Assembly (NCBI GenBank): GCA_910578665.1
Contig: CAJTQU010000033.1
Span: 1 to 15,774, forward strand
Length of the DNA stretch: 15,774 nt
Source of the DNA: an uncultured Muribaculaceae bacterium
Lineage (GTDB): Bacteria > Bacteroidota > Bacteroidia > Bacteroidales > Muribaculaceae
Reading direction: 5' to 3'
Shown here one piece after another: positions 6,218 to 12,998 of the stretch. How positions within the stretch are numbered: position 1 is the first letter of the stretch; each line of letters opens with the position of its first letter. The notes below the pieces were generated by a model. That model ran no database searches. It was not told the DNA's origin and saw only the letters and a list, made by a program, of their open reading frames with translations. The position numbers and the translations under genes were made by a program.

Positions 6218-8454
6218 AACCTTACTTTTTCATATTTGTCACCTTTAACAACGATGTAGACGCCCTGGCTTGGAGTGTCTACGGGAATTCCCTGTAGATT
6301 GTAATATCTTGTTCCCGAATCTGTTTCGATTGTCGTTATGCCTGATAACTGGTCGAATTGTATAGTTTTTGTATTGCTGTCTAGTCCGTTGCGACGTGCG
6401 AAATAATATAGCATGCCGTCTCTGGTGGCTGTATAGGCAGATGTTGACATGCGTATAAAGGAACGGCCATCTTTTACGATTACATCTTGTGACGCTGCCG
6501 CTTGTTCGATTTCATTTTTTACAGGCTCAAAACAGCAATATACAGAGGCTCCCTCTTGTGTCTCGAATCGAACTTCGCCATTGTTTGTGGTAGCGCCGTC
6601 TGCTAAAAGTACGTTATTAGAGAATGCTGTTGGAGCTTCGGTTGGGAACAGGGCATATTGTACTAATATGCCGGTAAGGGCTTTATCAGAATCGTTATTA
6701 ATTTTGAATAAGACAGAGCCAGTGTCTCCGCTCCAGATACCATAGGAGTAGTCATCGTTTATTATTGGTGTGTCAGTAATGCCGCCTTGTAGTTCAATAC
6801 GGCGCAGGCTGCATCCGGCCGGTGCTGTTAAGACAAGATCATAAAGTCCGGCATAGAAATGCAGCCCGTCATTCAGAAGTCTGTTTTTGGAATCGGGGTA
6901 ATCTGTATCTAATTTGTTGGTTATTATTGCTTTTAATTCGGGTTCGCAATTATTTTTTATAATTGTCATTGTGTCATTATAACCGCTGTCAGTATTGCTG
7001 TGGCGTGTCATTCCATAATCATTGTGAGCGAAGTCGAAATGGAATTCTCCTTCATCCACAGGACCGGGTGTAGGATTCTTTACTACATTGAAATATGCCT
7101 GGTATGTGTCGCTGTCTGCAAATCCCTGTTTTGAAGCTTTTGCAGTAATCTGGTATTTACCCGTCTCCGTTATGGACAGAGGACTGCCATATGTGCCGGA
7201 TAATGCCGGCTTGTCATCAATCGATATAGCATATTCTATTGAGGCTTCGGGTGTTTCACATGTTAATTTTATTGTCTTGCCGGTGTATATAGTCTGGCCG
7301 TTTATGATACTCTCGCCATCGATTGTTGCGATCGGGCAGGACACTTTGGGTATTTCTGCTCTGGTTACAGTAAGACTGTACGAGGCTTCGCCTGGTCTAA
7401 ATGTGCTATTTCCTTGATATGTCGCACTTATAGTGGCCTTTCCTGTCGTGATTATCGAAACTTTTCCGTTGTTATCAACAGAAGCGACTGTGGGAGCAGA
7501 CGAATGGTATTTAATAGGTGCCAGATTATTAGGATTGTTTAATACAGGGCCCTTGAAACTTTCAGCATTCTCGATACATACCGATACTTCCTGTGTGTTG
7601 TATGAAATGTCGGCATCTTTCTTATCGGCATTTTGCACAAAGAATTTGCCACATGTTTTTTCGCTTGGAGACAGGCCGTTCTTTACGGAATAAGCAGTTA
7701 CTGCATATTCTCCCGGATTGTTAATTATGGTCGGTGTGCCGGCATAGTCGGATTCCATATGTGCGCTGCCATCTTTTTCTATTACGTAATGTATGATAGC
7801 GTCTTTGGTCTCGCAGTCGAATGAAAGTGCTGCACCCGGCTCTACAATGCATCCGTTTTCGATATTATGTCCGTTGAGCAATATACGCGGAGCGGAAGCC
7901 TGCTGTATGCCAGGATCGTTATTGTCCTCAAAAGTGATTATTATCTTTTCAATGCCCCAGTTAGGTGATGAATTGGTGAATCCGGTGGCTTTTATGCAGA
8001 AACGTTTGTTGGCTTCAAGCGGCTTCTCCGGCGTATATACACAGCTTTTCCTATCAGTATTGAATGTAAATGTATATAAGATCTCGTTACGTAAATGTGC
8101 TGTAAGATCAAATTTTGATTTTTCAGTATTTCCCCATACCAGCTCTATGCTTGTGATTGGTTTTTCAAAAGATGGCAGGATTATGTAACCGCCCTGCTGT
8201 TTCGGGAATCCTAGATAACAACTAGCCGGGACTTTCTTATACCATCCCACCCGGTATACGTTGAAAATGTAACTTTCACCATTATCGGATGTGATGTTTT
8301 TGCGTTGTTCAGAGGTGGAAAGCGCTCCGTTGCTCCATTCCGTATTATTGGATTCGAAATCAACAGGGGTAAAATCGAACACTACTTCTGATGCGCTACT
8401 TGATAAATGTAATATGCCTAACAGGCATATTATTGCGTATAAATGTTTTGACAT
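6214..8454 (-). CDS. Large secreted protein with Ig-like and chitobiase-C-terminal-like modules
   Basis: A 746-residue exported protein. Signal peptide at residues 1-21 (MSKHLYAIICLLGILHLSSS-A). A beta-sandwich of unknown type spans about 22-176. Residues 188-274 and 370-458 are similar repeats of the CHB_HEX_C_1 type (ending GEYAVTAYSVKNGLSPS and GKYQITAKASKQGFADS). Between them, 280-366 is a Big_2-like bacterial Ig domain (APTVASVDNNGKVSIITTGKATISATYQG). A further beta-rich domain starts near 470. The C-terminus, RYYNLQGIPVDTPSQGVYIVVKGDKYEKVRF, resembles T9SS-type or Bacteroidales surface-protein tails. No catalytic domain is visible, so it is probably an adhesive or structural surface protein. 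ATG 8454 is preferred over an in-frame ATG at 8502 because the signal peptide starts there and the -7 box (8481-8488) lies inside the longer version. It reads against all neighbours and looks more AT-rich. Confidence 0.75.
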   Translation of the reverse strand: MSKHLYAIICLLGILHLSSSASEVVFDFTPVDFESNNTEWSNGALSTSEQRKNITSDNGESYIFNVYRVGWYKKVPASCYLGFPKQQGGYIILPSFEKPITSIELVWGNTEKSKFDLTAHLRNEILYTFTFNTDRKSCVYTPEKPLEANKRFCIKATGFTNSSPNWGIEKIIITFEDNNDPGIQQASAPRILLNGHNIENGCIVEPGAALSFDCETKDAIIHYVIEKDGSAHMESDYAGTPTIINNPGEYAVTAYSVKNGLSPSEKTCGKFFVQNADKKDADISYNTQEVSVCIENAESFKGPVLNNPNNLAPIKYHSSAPTVASVDNNGKVSIITTGKATISATYQGNSTFRPGEASYSLTVTRAEIPKVSCPIATIDGESIINGQTIYTGKTIKLTCETPEASIEYAISIDDKPALSGTYGSPLSITETGKYQITAKASKQGFADSDTYQAYFNVVKNPTPGPVDEGEFHFDFAHNDYGMTRHSNTDSGYNDTMTIIKNNCEPELKAIITNKLDTDYPDSKNRLLNDGLHFYAGLYDLVLTAPAGCSLRRIELQGGITDTPIINDDYSYGIWSGDTGSVLFKINNDSDKALTGILVQYALFPTEAPTAFSNNVLLADGATTNNGEVRFETQEGASVYCCFEPVKNEIEQAAASQDVIVKDGRSFIRMSTSAYTATRDGMLYYFARRNGLDSNTKTIQFDQLSGITTIETDSGTRYYNLQGIPVDTPSQGVYIVVKGDKYEKVRF

Positions 8455-8480
8455 GGCTATATGGATATGGGTAACAGCTG

Positions 8481-8488
8481 CAAAAGTA
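8481..8488 (-). promoter_or_regulatory. -7 box (TACTTTTG) for the secreted-protein gene
   Basis: Read on the minus strand, 8488 to 8481 is TACTTTTG, an exact TAnnTTTG match followed by cag. It would start transcription near 8475, about 20 nt before the ATG at 8454. No TTTG is present at the -33 spacing. Its position argues against the longer reading frame starting at 8502. Confidence 0.5.
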
Positions 8489-8543
8489 CAAATTAATTTC
8501 ATAATATTGTCTGGCTAAGTCCGTATTTATGTGTTGTCGGAGC

Positions 8544-8563
8544 TTATTTTATATGTAAAATAA
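8544..8563. repeat. AT-rich inverted repeat between divergent promoters
   Basis: ttatttta (8544-8551) and taaaataa (8556-8563) are perfect 8-bp arms around tatg. A T-rich stretch (agtttttgttt) follows on the plus side. It lies between the minus-strand promoter at 8481-8488 and the plus-strand promoter at 8685-8715. It could be an operator or a weak insulating terminator, or simple AT composition. Confidence 0.3.
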
Positions 8564-8684
8564 AAGTTTTTGTTTAATTATGCGCATATTTGCATTGTTA
8601 TGGATCAGGCATCGGGCGATATGGGGCATGTTACGTCAATAGCATGATAGTATAAATTCAGTGGGCAAATTGTCCTGTGTAAAT

Positions 8685-8715
8685 TTTGCGGACTCAATTC
8701 TTTTGCTTAATTTTG
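8685..8715 (+). promoter_or_regulatory. Complete Bacteroidota promoter (TTTG-N19-TAATTTTG)
   Basis: The -33 box TTTG (8685-8688) and -7 box TAATTTTG (8708-8715) are separated by 19 nt, matching the consensus spacing. Transcription should start near 8720, giving a leader of about 14 nt before the coiled-coil gene at 8734. It probably drives zapA and perhaps the whole block through gldH. This is the best promoter in the window. Confidence 0.75.
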
Positions 8716-8733
8716 TAAAAATTTGGGAAAGAC

Positions 8734-9030
8734 ATGGCAGCCAATATCCCCGAAATACTTGCCAGGCTTAATGCCAAAGTAGGCGTTTTGACCGAGCGGT
8801 ATGGTGTCGTTAAGCGTCAGCGGGACGAGGCTATCAGTGAGTGCGAGCAGTTACGTCGCAGTCTTGAAGACATGACAGCGAAATTAGAACAGGCTCAGAT
8901 CCAGATAGAATATCTGCGAATATCTCACAAGATTGCTCCGACACCGGATGATGTGCGCCAAAGTCAGGCTCTCATAACTGAATTAGTGAAGAAAATAGAT
9001 AAGTGTATATCGCAATTGCGTAATGACTGA
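8734..9030 (+). CDS. Small coiled-coil protein preceding zapA
   Basis: A 98-residue soluble protein that is almost entirely predicted helix. A heptad-like pattern runs from about residue 8 to 65 (LNAKVGVLTERYGVVKRQR, then ECEQLRRSLEDMTAKLEQAQIQIEYL). A linker with IAPTPDD (about 67-73) and a second helix (QALITELVKKIDKCISQL) follow. There is no signal peptide and no transmembrane segment. It starts about 14 nt after the predicted transcript start and ends 30 nt before zapA, so the two are very likely co-transcribed. Size, coiled coil and partner recall ZapB, the coiled-coil protein that binds ZapA in E. coli, but I see no sequence signature that proves homology. Calling it a ZapA partner is inference from position. 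Confidence 0.8.
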   Translation: MAANIPEILARLNAKVGVLTERYGVVKRQRDEAISECEQLRRSLEDMTAKLEQAQIQIEYLRISHKIAPTPDDVRQSQALITELVKKIDKCISQLRND

Positions 9031-9060
9031 TTATAGTTGCGCAATATTTTTTGTAAGGCG

Positions 9061-9354
9061 ATGAAGGACACTGATAAAATAAAAATGCGTATTAAAATAG
9101 CCGGTATGAGCATACCGCTCACCGTTGATTTCGCCGAGCAGGACCATGTCCGCGAGACGGAGAAGCGTGTTGCCGAGCTGTTTGACAACTGGCGGCGTAT
9201 GTTCCCTTCGAAGACGGAGATGGAGTTGCTGGGAATGATGACTTATCAGTACGCATCATATTATTTGGCGTTGATGCGCCGTTCGGAAAGCACGGCGCAG
9301 TCACTCACGGAGTTTGAAAGGCTCCTTGACCAGGCCGTATTAGATACGGAGTAA
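9061..9354 (+). CDS. zapA: Cell division protein ZapA
   Basis: ZapA binds FtsZ and cross-links protofilaments at the division ring. This 97-residue protein has the expected short N-terminal beta-hairpin domain (MRIKIAGMSIPLTVDFAEQDHVRETEKRVAELFDNWR, about residues 9-45), then a long helix (MELLGMMTYQYASYYLALMRR and onward) that forms the dimer/tetramer coiled coil. Length is close to that of other ZapA proteins (about 90-110). ATG 9061 is preferred over an in-frame TTG at 9037, which would add eight residues not typical of the family. It lies 30 nt after the coiled-coil gene and is followed by a 148-nt structured gap before rny. Identification rests on fold-like pattern, size and neighbours. 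Confidence 0.85.
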   Translation: MKDTDKIKMRIKIAGMSIPLTVDFAEQDHVRETEKRVAELFDNWRRMFPSKTEMELLGMMTYQYASYYLALMRRSESTAQSLTEFERLLDQAVLDTE

Positions 9355-9374
9355 CTAGTTTTTTCGCTGATTTC

Positions 9375-9484
9375 GTGATTTTGAGTCTGTGTTCTGTATG
9401 GCGGAAGCCGTACGGACAGGTCGTTTTTACAATTATTTGCGCATAAACGGAATATCGGCTGCATGTTTTCAGATTCAGAGTAAT
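9375..9484 (+). ncRNA. Structured RNA element between zapA and rny
   Basis: A long closing helix pairs tgagtctg (9382-9389) with cagattca (9470-9477) and extends outward through 9375-9381 with 9478-9484 (several wobbles, one mismatch). Inside it are a hairpin gtatggc (9396-9402)/gccgtac (9407-9413) capped by a GGAA tetraloop, with three more pairs below, and a weaker helix cgttt (9422-9426)/aaacg (9445-9449). Together these make a three-way junction of about 110 nt ending 18 nt before the rny ATG. It may be an rny 5' leader that controls RNase Y synthesis or is cleaved, or a processed small RNA. 6S RNA follows zapA in Proteobacteria, but this fold is branched rather than rod-like, so that name is not applied. 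Confidence 0.4.
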
Positions 9485-9502
9485 AACAATAAAATTATAT
9501 AC

Positions 9503-11050
9503 ATGGAAGCAACAATTATATGGGTCGTGGCTGCCGCTGTCATAGCATTGATAGCAGGTTACATGGTTGCCGCGTCCCGTAGCAAGAGTAATGCCCGTTC
9601 GCAAGCCAACATCATTATAGACGAGGCTAAGCGCGAGGGCGAGGTTATAAAAGAGAAAAAGCTGCTGGAGGCCAAGGAGCAGGAGTTGAAAATTAAGAAC
9701 GAGGCGGAGCGCCAGGCCAATCAGAAGCTCCAGAAAATACAGGCCGGCGAGGCTCGTGTGAAACAAAAGGAAATGCAGCTGAGCCAGCAGCAGAGTGAAT
9801 TGTCTAAACGTAAAAACGAGCTTGACAACCAGCGTAATAATCTTGACAAGGATCATCAGGCTCTGGCTGCGCGCGAGGCAGAGATCGACCGTATGCAGCA
9901 TCAGGCCCAGGAGACGCTGGAGCATATTTCGGGACTGTCTGCCGACGAGGCTCGCGAGAGGCTTATAGAAAGCCTTAAGGACGAGGCTAAGACCGCGGCC
10001 GCATCGTACATTAACGACATTATGGATGATGCCCGTATGACGGCCTCTAAAGAAGCTAAGCGCATTGTTGTGCAGAGTATCCAGCGTGTTGCCACTGAGA
10101 CTGCGGTTGAAAACAGCGTGACTGTTTTCCATATTGACTCAGACGAGGTGAAGGGCCGTATAATAGGCCGTGAGGGACGCAATATACGCGCTCTTGAGGC
10201 CGCTACGGGTATTGAAATCATTGTGGACGATACTCCTGAGGCTATTGTCCTTTCCGGATTTGATCCTGTTCGCAGGGAGATTGCCCGTCTTGCCCTGCAT
10301 CAGCTGGTGGCAGACGGCCGTATCCATCCGGCACGCATAGAAGAGGTTGTGGCCAAGGTGCGCAAGCAGGTGGAAGAGGAGATAATCGAGACTGGCAAGC
10401 GTACGGCTATTGACCTGGGTATCCATGGTCTGCATCCCGAACTGATACGCATGGTGGGCCGTATGAAGTATCGTTCGAGCTATGGGCAAAACCTTCTGCA
10501 GCACTCTCGCGAGACAGCCAATCTGTGTGCAGTCATGGCTTCGGAACTAGGACTTAATCCTAAGAAGGCTCGCAGGGCCGGCCTGTTGCACGACATAGGC
10601 AAAGTGCCTGATGACGAACCCGAACTGCCGCACGCGTTGCTCGGTATGAAGCTTGCTGAGAAATTTAAGGAGAAGCCAGAGATATGCAATGCAATAGGCG
10701 CGCATCATGACGAGGTAGAACAGACATCGCTGCTTGCGCCTATAGTGCAGGTGTGTGACGCTATTTCCGGAGCACGTCCGGGAGCACGCCGGGAGATTGT
10801 AGAAGCCTACATAAAGAGGCTGAACGACCTGGAGCAGTTGGCACTTTCTTATCCTGGTGTGATTAAGACTTACGCCATCCAGGCCGGACGCGAATTGCGC
10901 GTGATTGTGGGCGCGGAAAAAATATCCGATGTGGAGACCGAAAAACTGTCTGCTGAAATAGCTAAGAAGATACAGGATGAAATGACTTATCCCGGTCAGG
11001 TTAAAATTACTGTCATACGCGAGACCCGAGCAGTGAGTTTCGCTAAATAA
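9503..11050 (+). CDS. rny: Ribonuclease Y, membrane-anchored endoribonuclease
   Basis: RNase Y starts mRNA decay by internal cleavage at the inner face of the membrane. The 515-residue length matches the family (about 520). Domains in order: an N-terminal transmembrane helix (residues 4-22), a long charged coiled coil (about 28-190), a KH RNA-binding domain with GRIIGREGRN near 218-227, and an HD domain with H334 (QHSRET), H363-D364 (LLHDIGK) and H401-H402-D403 (AHHDE). The C-terminus VIRETRAVSFAK is typical. ATG 9503 is chosen because the membrane helix starts at once; an in-frame ATG at 9389 would place 38 unrelated residues in front and cover the RNA fold. The gene is 14 nt upstream of ricT and probably shares its transcript. 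All catalytic residues I expect are present. Confidence 0.97.
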   Translation: MEATIIWVVAAAVIALIAGYMVAASRSKSNARSQANIIIDEAKREGEVIKEKKLLEAKEQELKIKNEAERQANQKLQKIQAGEARVKQKEMQLSQQQSELSKRKNELDNQRNNLDKDHQALAAREAEIDRMQHQAQETLEHISGLSADEARERLIESLKDEAKTAAASYINDIMDDARMTASKEAKRIVVQSIQRVATETAVENSVTVFHIDSDEVKGRIIGREGRNIRALEAATGIEIIVDDTPEAIVLSGFDPVRREIARLALHQLVADGRIHPARIEEVVAKVRKQVEEEIIETGKRTAIDLGIHGLHPELIRMVGRMKYRSSYGQNLLQHSRETANLCAVMASELGLNPKKARRAGLLHDIGKVPDDEPELPHALLGMKLAEKFKEKPEICNAIGAHHDEVEQTSLLAPIVQVCDAISGARPGARREIVEAYIKRLNDLEQLALSYPGVIKTYAIQAGRELRVIVGAEKISDVETEKLSAEIAKKIQDEMTYPGQVKITVIRETRAVSFAK

Positions 11051-11064
11051 GGGAGGCTCGAGAG

Positions 11065-12435
11065 ATGTCTGATATAGTAGTTGACGGAGAGACTAACCAG
11101 GACCAGGACTTTCCTCCTGTAAGGCAGGACGGTTGCCAGGACTGCCTTACGGGCAAAGTGGAGACTTGCCAGTCTTGCGGATCTGGCGACGAAGCTCCTT
11201 GTGCCTCATGCGGTTGTCCGGGCAGACATGCCGGCTCTCCTCGAGGCAAGTTGTTTGCGACAAACTGGCTGGAAGGTATTTCCGATGCATCTGATCATGA
11301 GCTTGTCGAGGTGCAGTTTAAAAATACCCGTAAGGGTTACTATCGCAATTCGTCACATTTGGATCTCCATTTGGGAGATATTGTGGCGGTTGAAGCTGCT
11401 CCGGGACATGACATAGGGCAGATTACGATGGTCGGCAAGCTGGTCGATTTGCAGATACGCAAAGCGAATCTGAGGCCGGACCATGAATTTAAGAAAGTGT
11501 TCCGTATTGCAAGGCCATCTGATCTTGAAAAATTTGAGGAAGCCAAAGCACGGGAGCAAGATACAATGATACGCTCTCGGAAGATAGCCGAATCCTTGCA
11601 TCTGAATATGAAAATCGGCGATGTCGAGTATCAAGGAGACGGAGCTAAGGCCATATTTTATTATATAGCTGACGAGAGGGTCGATTTCCGTAAACTCATA
11701 AGGGTGCTTGCCGATACTTTTCATGTGCGGATAGAGATGAAGCAAATTGGCGCGCGTCAGGAAGCAGGCCGGATAGGGGGGATAGGGCCTTGCGGCCGTC
11801 CGCTGTGTTGCTCGTCATGGATGACAGGATTTGTCTCCGTAGCTACGAGTGCCGCGCGTTTTCAGGATCTGTCTATGAATCCCCAGAAACTGGCCGGTCA
11901 GTGCGCCAAGCTTAAATGCTGTCTTAATTTCGAGGTGGACACATATATGGAGGCTTCGCACGCCCTGCCCCATAGAGATATACCGCTCGAAACACAGGAT
12001 GCCACGTATTATCATTTTAAATCTGATATACTGGGCGGCCAGCTGACATATTCTACTGACAAGCATGCTCCTGTGAATTGTGTGACTATCTCTGCGCGAA
12101 GAGCCTCCGAAGTGATAGCTGCAAACAAAAGGGGAGAGAAAGTTGAAAGTCTTTCAGATCCGAATTCCCTTGTTGCAGAGAAAAAAGAGTTTGTCGATTT
12201 GGTAGGCCAGGACAATATAAATCGTTTTGACAAGTCTAAGAGACGCAAGAAACGTAAAACATCTCCCAATGAAAGAGCGGCACAGCCTCAGAATCCGAAC
12301 GGGGACAAGCAACGCCGCGATAACCAGCGTAGGCGGCCGCAGCAGGGACCGCAGCAGCCGGAACAGAAGAGGGAGCAGAAACAGAGGCCTCAGCGCAGAC
12401 AGAAAGATCCGTATAAGAATAATCCGAGGAATTGA
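11065..12435 (+). CDS. ricT: PSP1-domain protein, RicT/YaaT-like
   Basis: In Bacillus, RicT (YaaT) with RicA and RicF forms the Fe-S-containing Y-complex that directs RNase Y. This 456-residue protein contains the PSP1 core (about 75-300) with the signature GPCGRPLCC (241-249) and QCAKLKCC (279-286), a CX4CC...CX4CC pattern matching cluster-binding cysteines. Two additions are notable. A Cys-rich N-terminus has C24xxC27, C35xxC38 and C46xxC49xC51. A strongly basic, Gln/Pro/Asn-rich disordered tail from about 390 to the end probably contacts RNA. It begins 14 nt after the rny stop, preceded by gggagg (11051-11056), an SD-like sequence unusual for this phylum. Its stop overlaps the presumed gldH start. 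The family is certain; the partnership with RNase Y here is inferred from adjacency. Confidence 0.88.
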   Translation: MSDIVVDGETNQDQDFPPVRQDGCQDCLTGKVETCQSCGSGDEAPCASCGCPGRHAGSPRGKLFATNWLEGISDASDHELVEVQFKNTRKGYYRNSSHLDLHLGDIVAVEAAPGHDIGQITMVGKLVDLQIRKANLRPDHEFKKVFRIARPSDLEKFEEAKAREQDTMIRSRKIAESLHLNMKIGDVEYQGDGAKAIFYYIADERVDFRKLIRVLADTFHVRIEMKQIGARQEAGRIGGIGPCGRPLCCSSWMTGFVSVATSAARFQDLSMNPQKLAGQCAKLKCCLNFEVDTYMEASHALPHRDIPLETQDATYYHFKSDILGGQLTYSTDKHAPVNCVTISARRASEVIAANKRGEKVESLSDPNSLVAEKKEFVDLVGQDNINRFDKSKRRKKRKTSPNERAAQPQNPNGDKQRRDNQRRRPQQGPQQPEQKREQKQRPQRRQKDPYKNNPRN

Positions 12436-12965
12436 ACCATAATATACTAAATATTATCACCTATTTCCGGCAGCAGTGTTACGCGCTGCTGTCGGTATCT
12501 GTTTTAGCCTGTGCCCTGTTGGCCGTTGCGTGCGGCCGGCATGACACGGTGTATTCCGGTTTTGTGGACATACCTCCTTCCGGATGGGCGTGTGACGAGT
12601 ATTGTGGATTTGAGACAGCCGCCCTTGACTCCGCTCTTTTTAGAGATTCTGTCGCGCGTTATGATATAGTGCTGGCAGTTAGGCATACGGATTCTTACCC
12701 GTATTCTGATCTTTGGCTGGTGTCTCGACAGGGTGATTTGCCGGTGGCCGCGCTGCCGGACACGATTCATATGCGTCTGGCTGATAAGTCGGGCCGGTGG
12801 CTTGGGCGTGATAACAAAGGTATATATATGTATACGGACACGATAGTGCGTAATACTTGTGTTCCAGAGTTATATGCGTTGCAATTAGGGCATAGTATGC
12901 CAGTGCATCAGCTCAAAGGTCTTTTGGGATTAGGGTTAGTGATATCTCGCGCACATATAAAATGA
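12432..12965 (+). CDS. gldH: Gliding-motility-type lipoprotein GldH
   Basis: A 177-residue lipoprotein with a hydrophobic signal and lipobox LAVAC, lipidated at Cys34. The mature part has the GldH pattern: VYSGFVDIPPSGWACDEYCGFE, IVLAVRHTDSYPYSDLWLVSR, and near the end VHQLKGLLGLGLVI. GldH is needed for gliding in Flavobacterium but is widely kept in non-motile Bacteroidales, where its role is uncertain. No ATG lies in frame before the signal peptide. The best start is TTG 12432-12434, which overlaps the ricT stop TGA (12433-12435) and suggests translational coupling. An ATT or later start cannot be excluded. PSP1-gldH adjacency is, to my knowledge, common in Bacteroidota. Confidence 0.82.
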   Translation: MNHNILNIITYFRQQCYALLSVSVLACALLAVACGRHDTVYSGFVDIPPSGWACDEYCGFETAALDSALFRDSVARYDIVLAVRHTDSYPYSDLWLVSRQGDLPVAALPDTIHMRLADKSGRWLGRDNKGIYMYTDTIVRNTCVPELYALQLGHSMPVHQLKGLLGLGLVISRAHIK

Positions 12966-12982
12966 TTTTTGAAATAATAAAG

Positions 12983-12990
12983 TAAATTTG
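12983..12990 (+). promoter_or_regulatory. Possible -7 box (TAAATTTG) before the M24 peptidase
   Basis: An exact TAnnTTTG match in the 33-nt gap between gldH and the peptidase gene. It would give a nearly leaderless message, since the ATG is at 12999. No TTTG is at the right distance upstream. It may be fortuitous in AT-rich spacer, in which case the peptidase is read from the upstream operon. Confidence 0.3.
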
Positions 12991-12998
12991 ATAAGAAT

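Noticed and set aside
8455..8502. 16-residue extension of the minus-strand secreted protein from ATG 8502
   Set aside because: The signal peptide starts at the ATG at 8454, and a -7 promoter box lies within the extension, so the longer form would not be transcribed from it.
8585..8592. CATATTTG as a second -7 box upstream of the coiled-coil gene
   Set aside because: It differs from TAnnTTTG at the first base and its nearest TTTG is only 12 nt away; the 8685-8715 promoter fits far better.
9389..9502. 38-residue N-terminal extension of RNase Y
   Set aside because: RNase Y normally begins directly with its membrane helix; the extension is not hydrophobic, covers the RNA fold, and the ATG at 9503 fits the family length.
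9305..10132. 275-codon minus-strand frame opposite rny
   Set aside because: It mirrors the coiled-coil-coding part of rny (Leu/Phe-rich as expected from the complement of Lys/Glu/Gln codons), overlaps zapA, and has no signal or promoter of its own.
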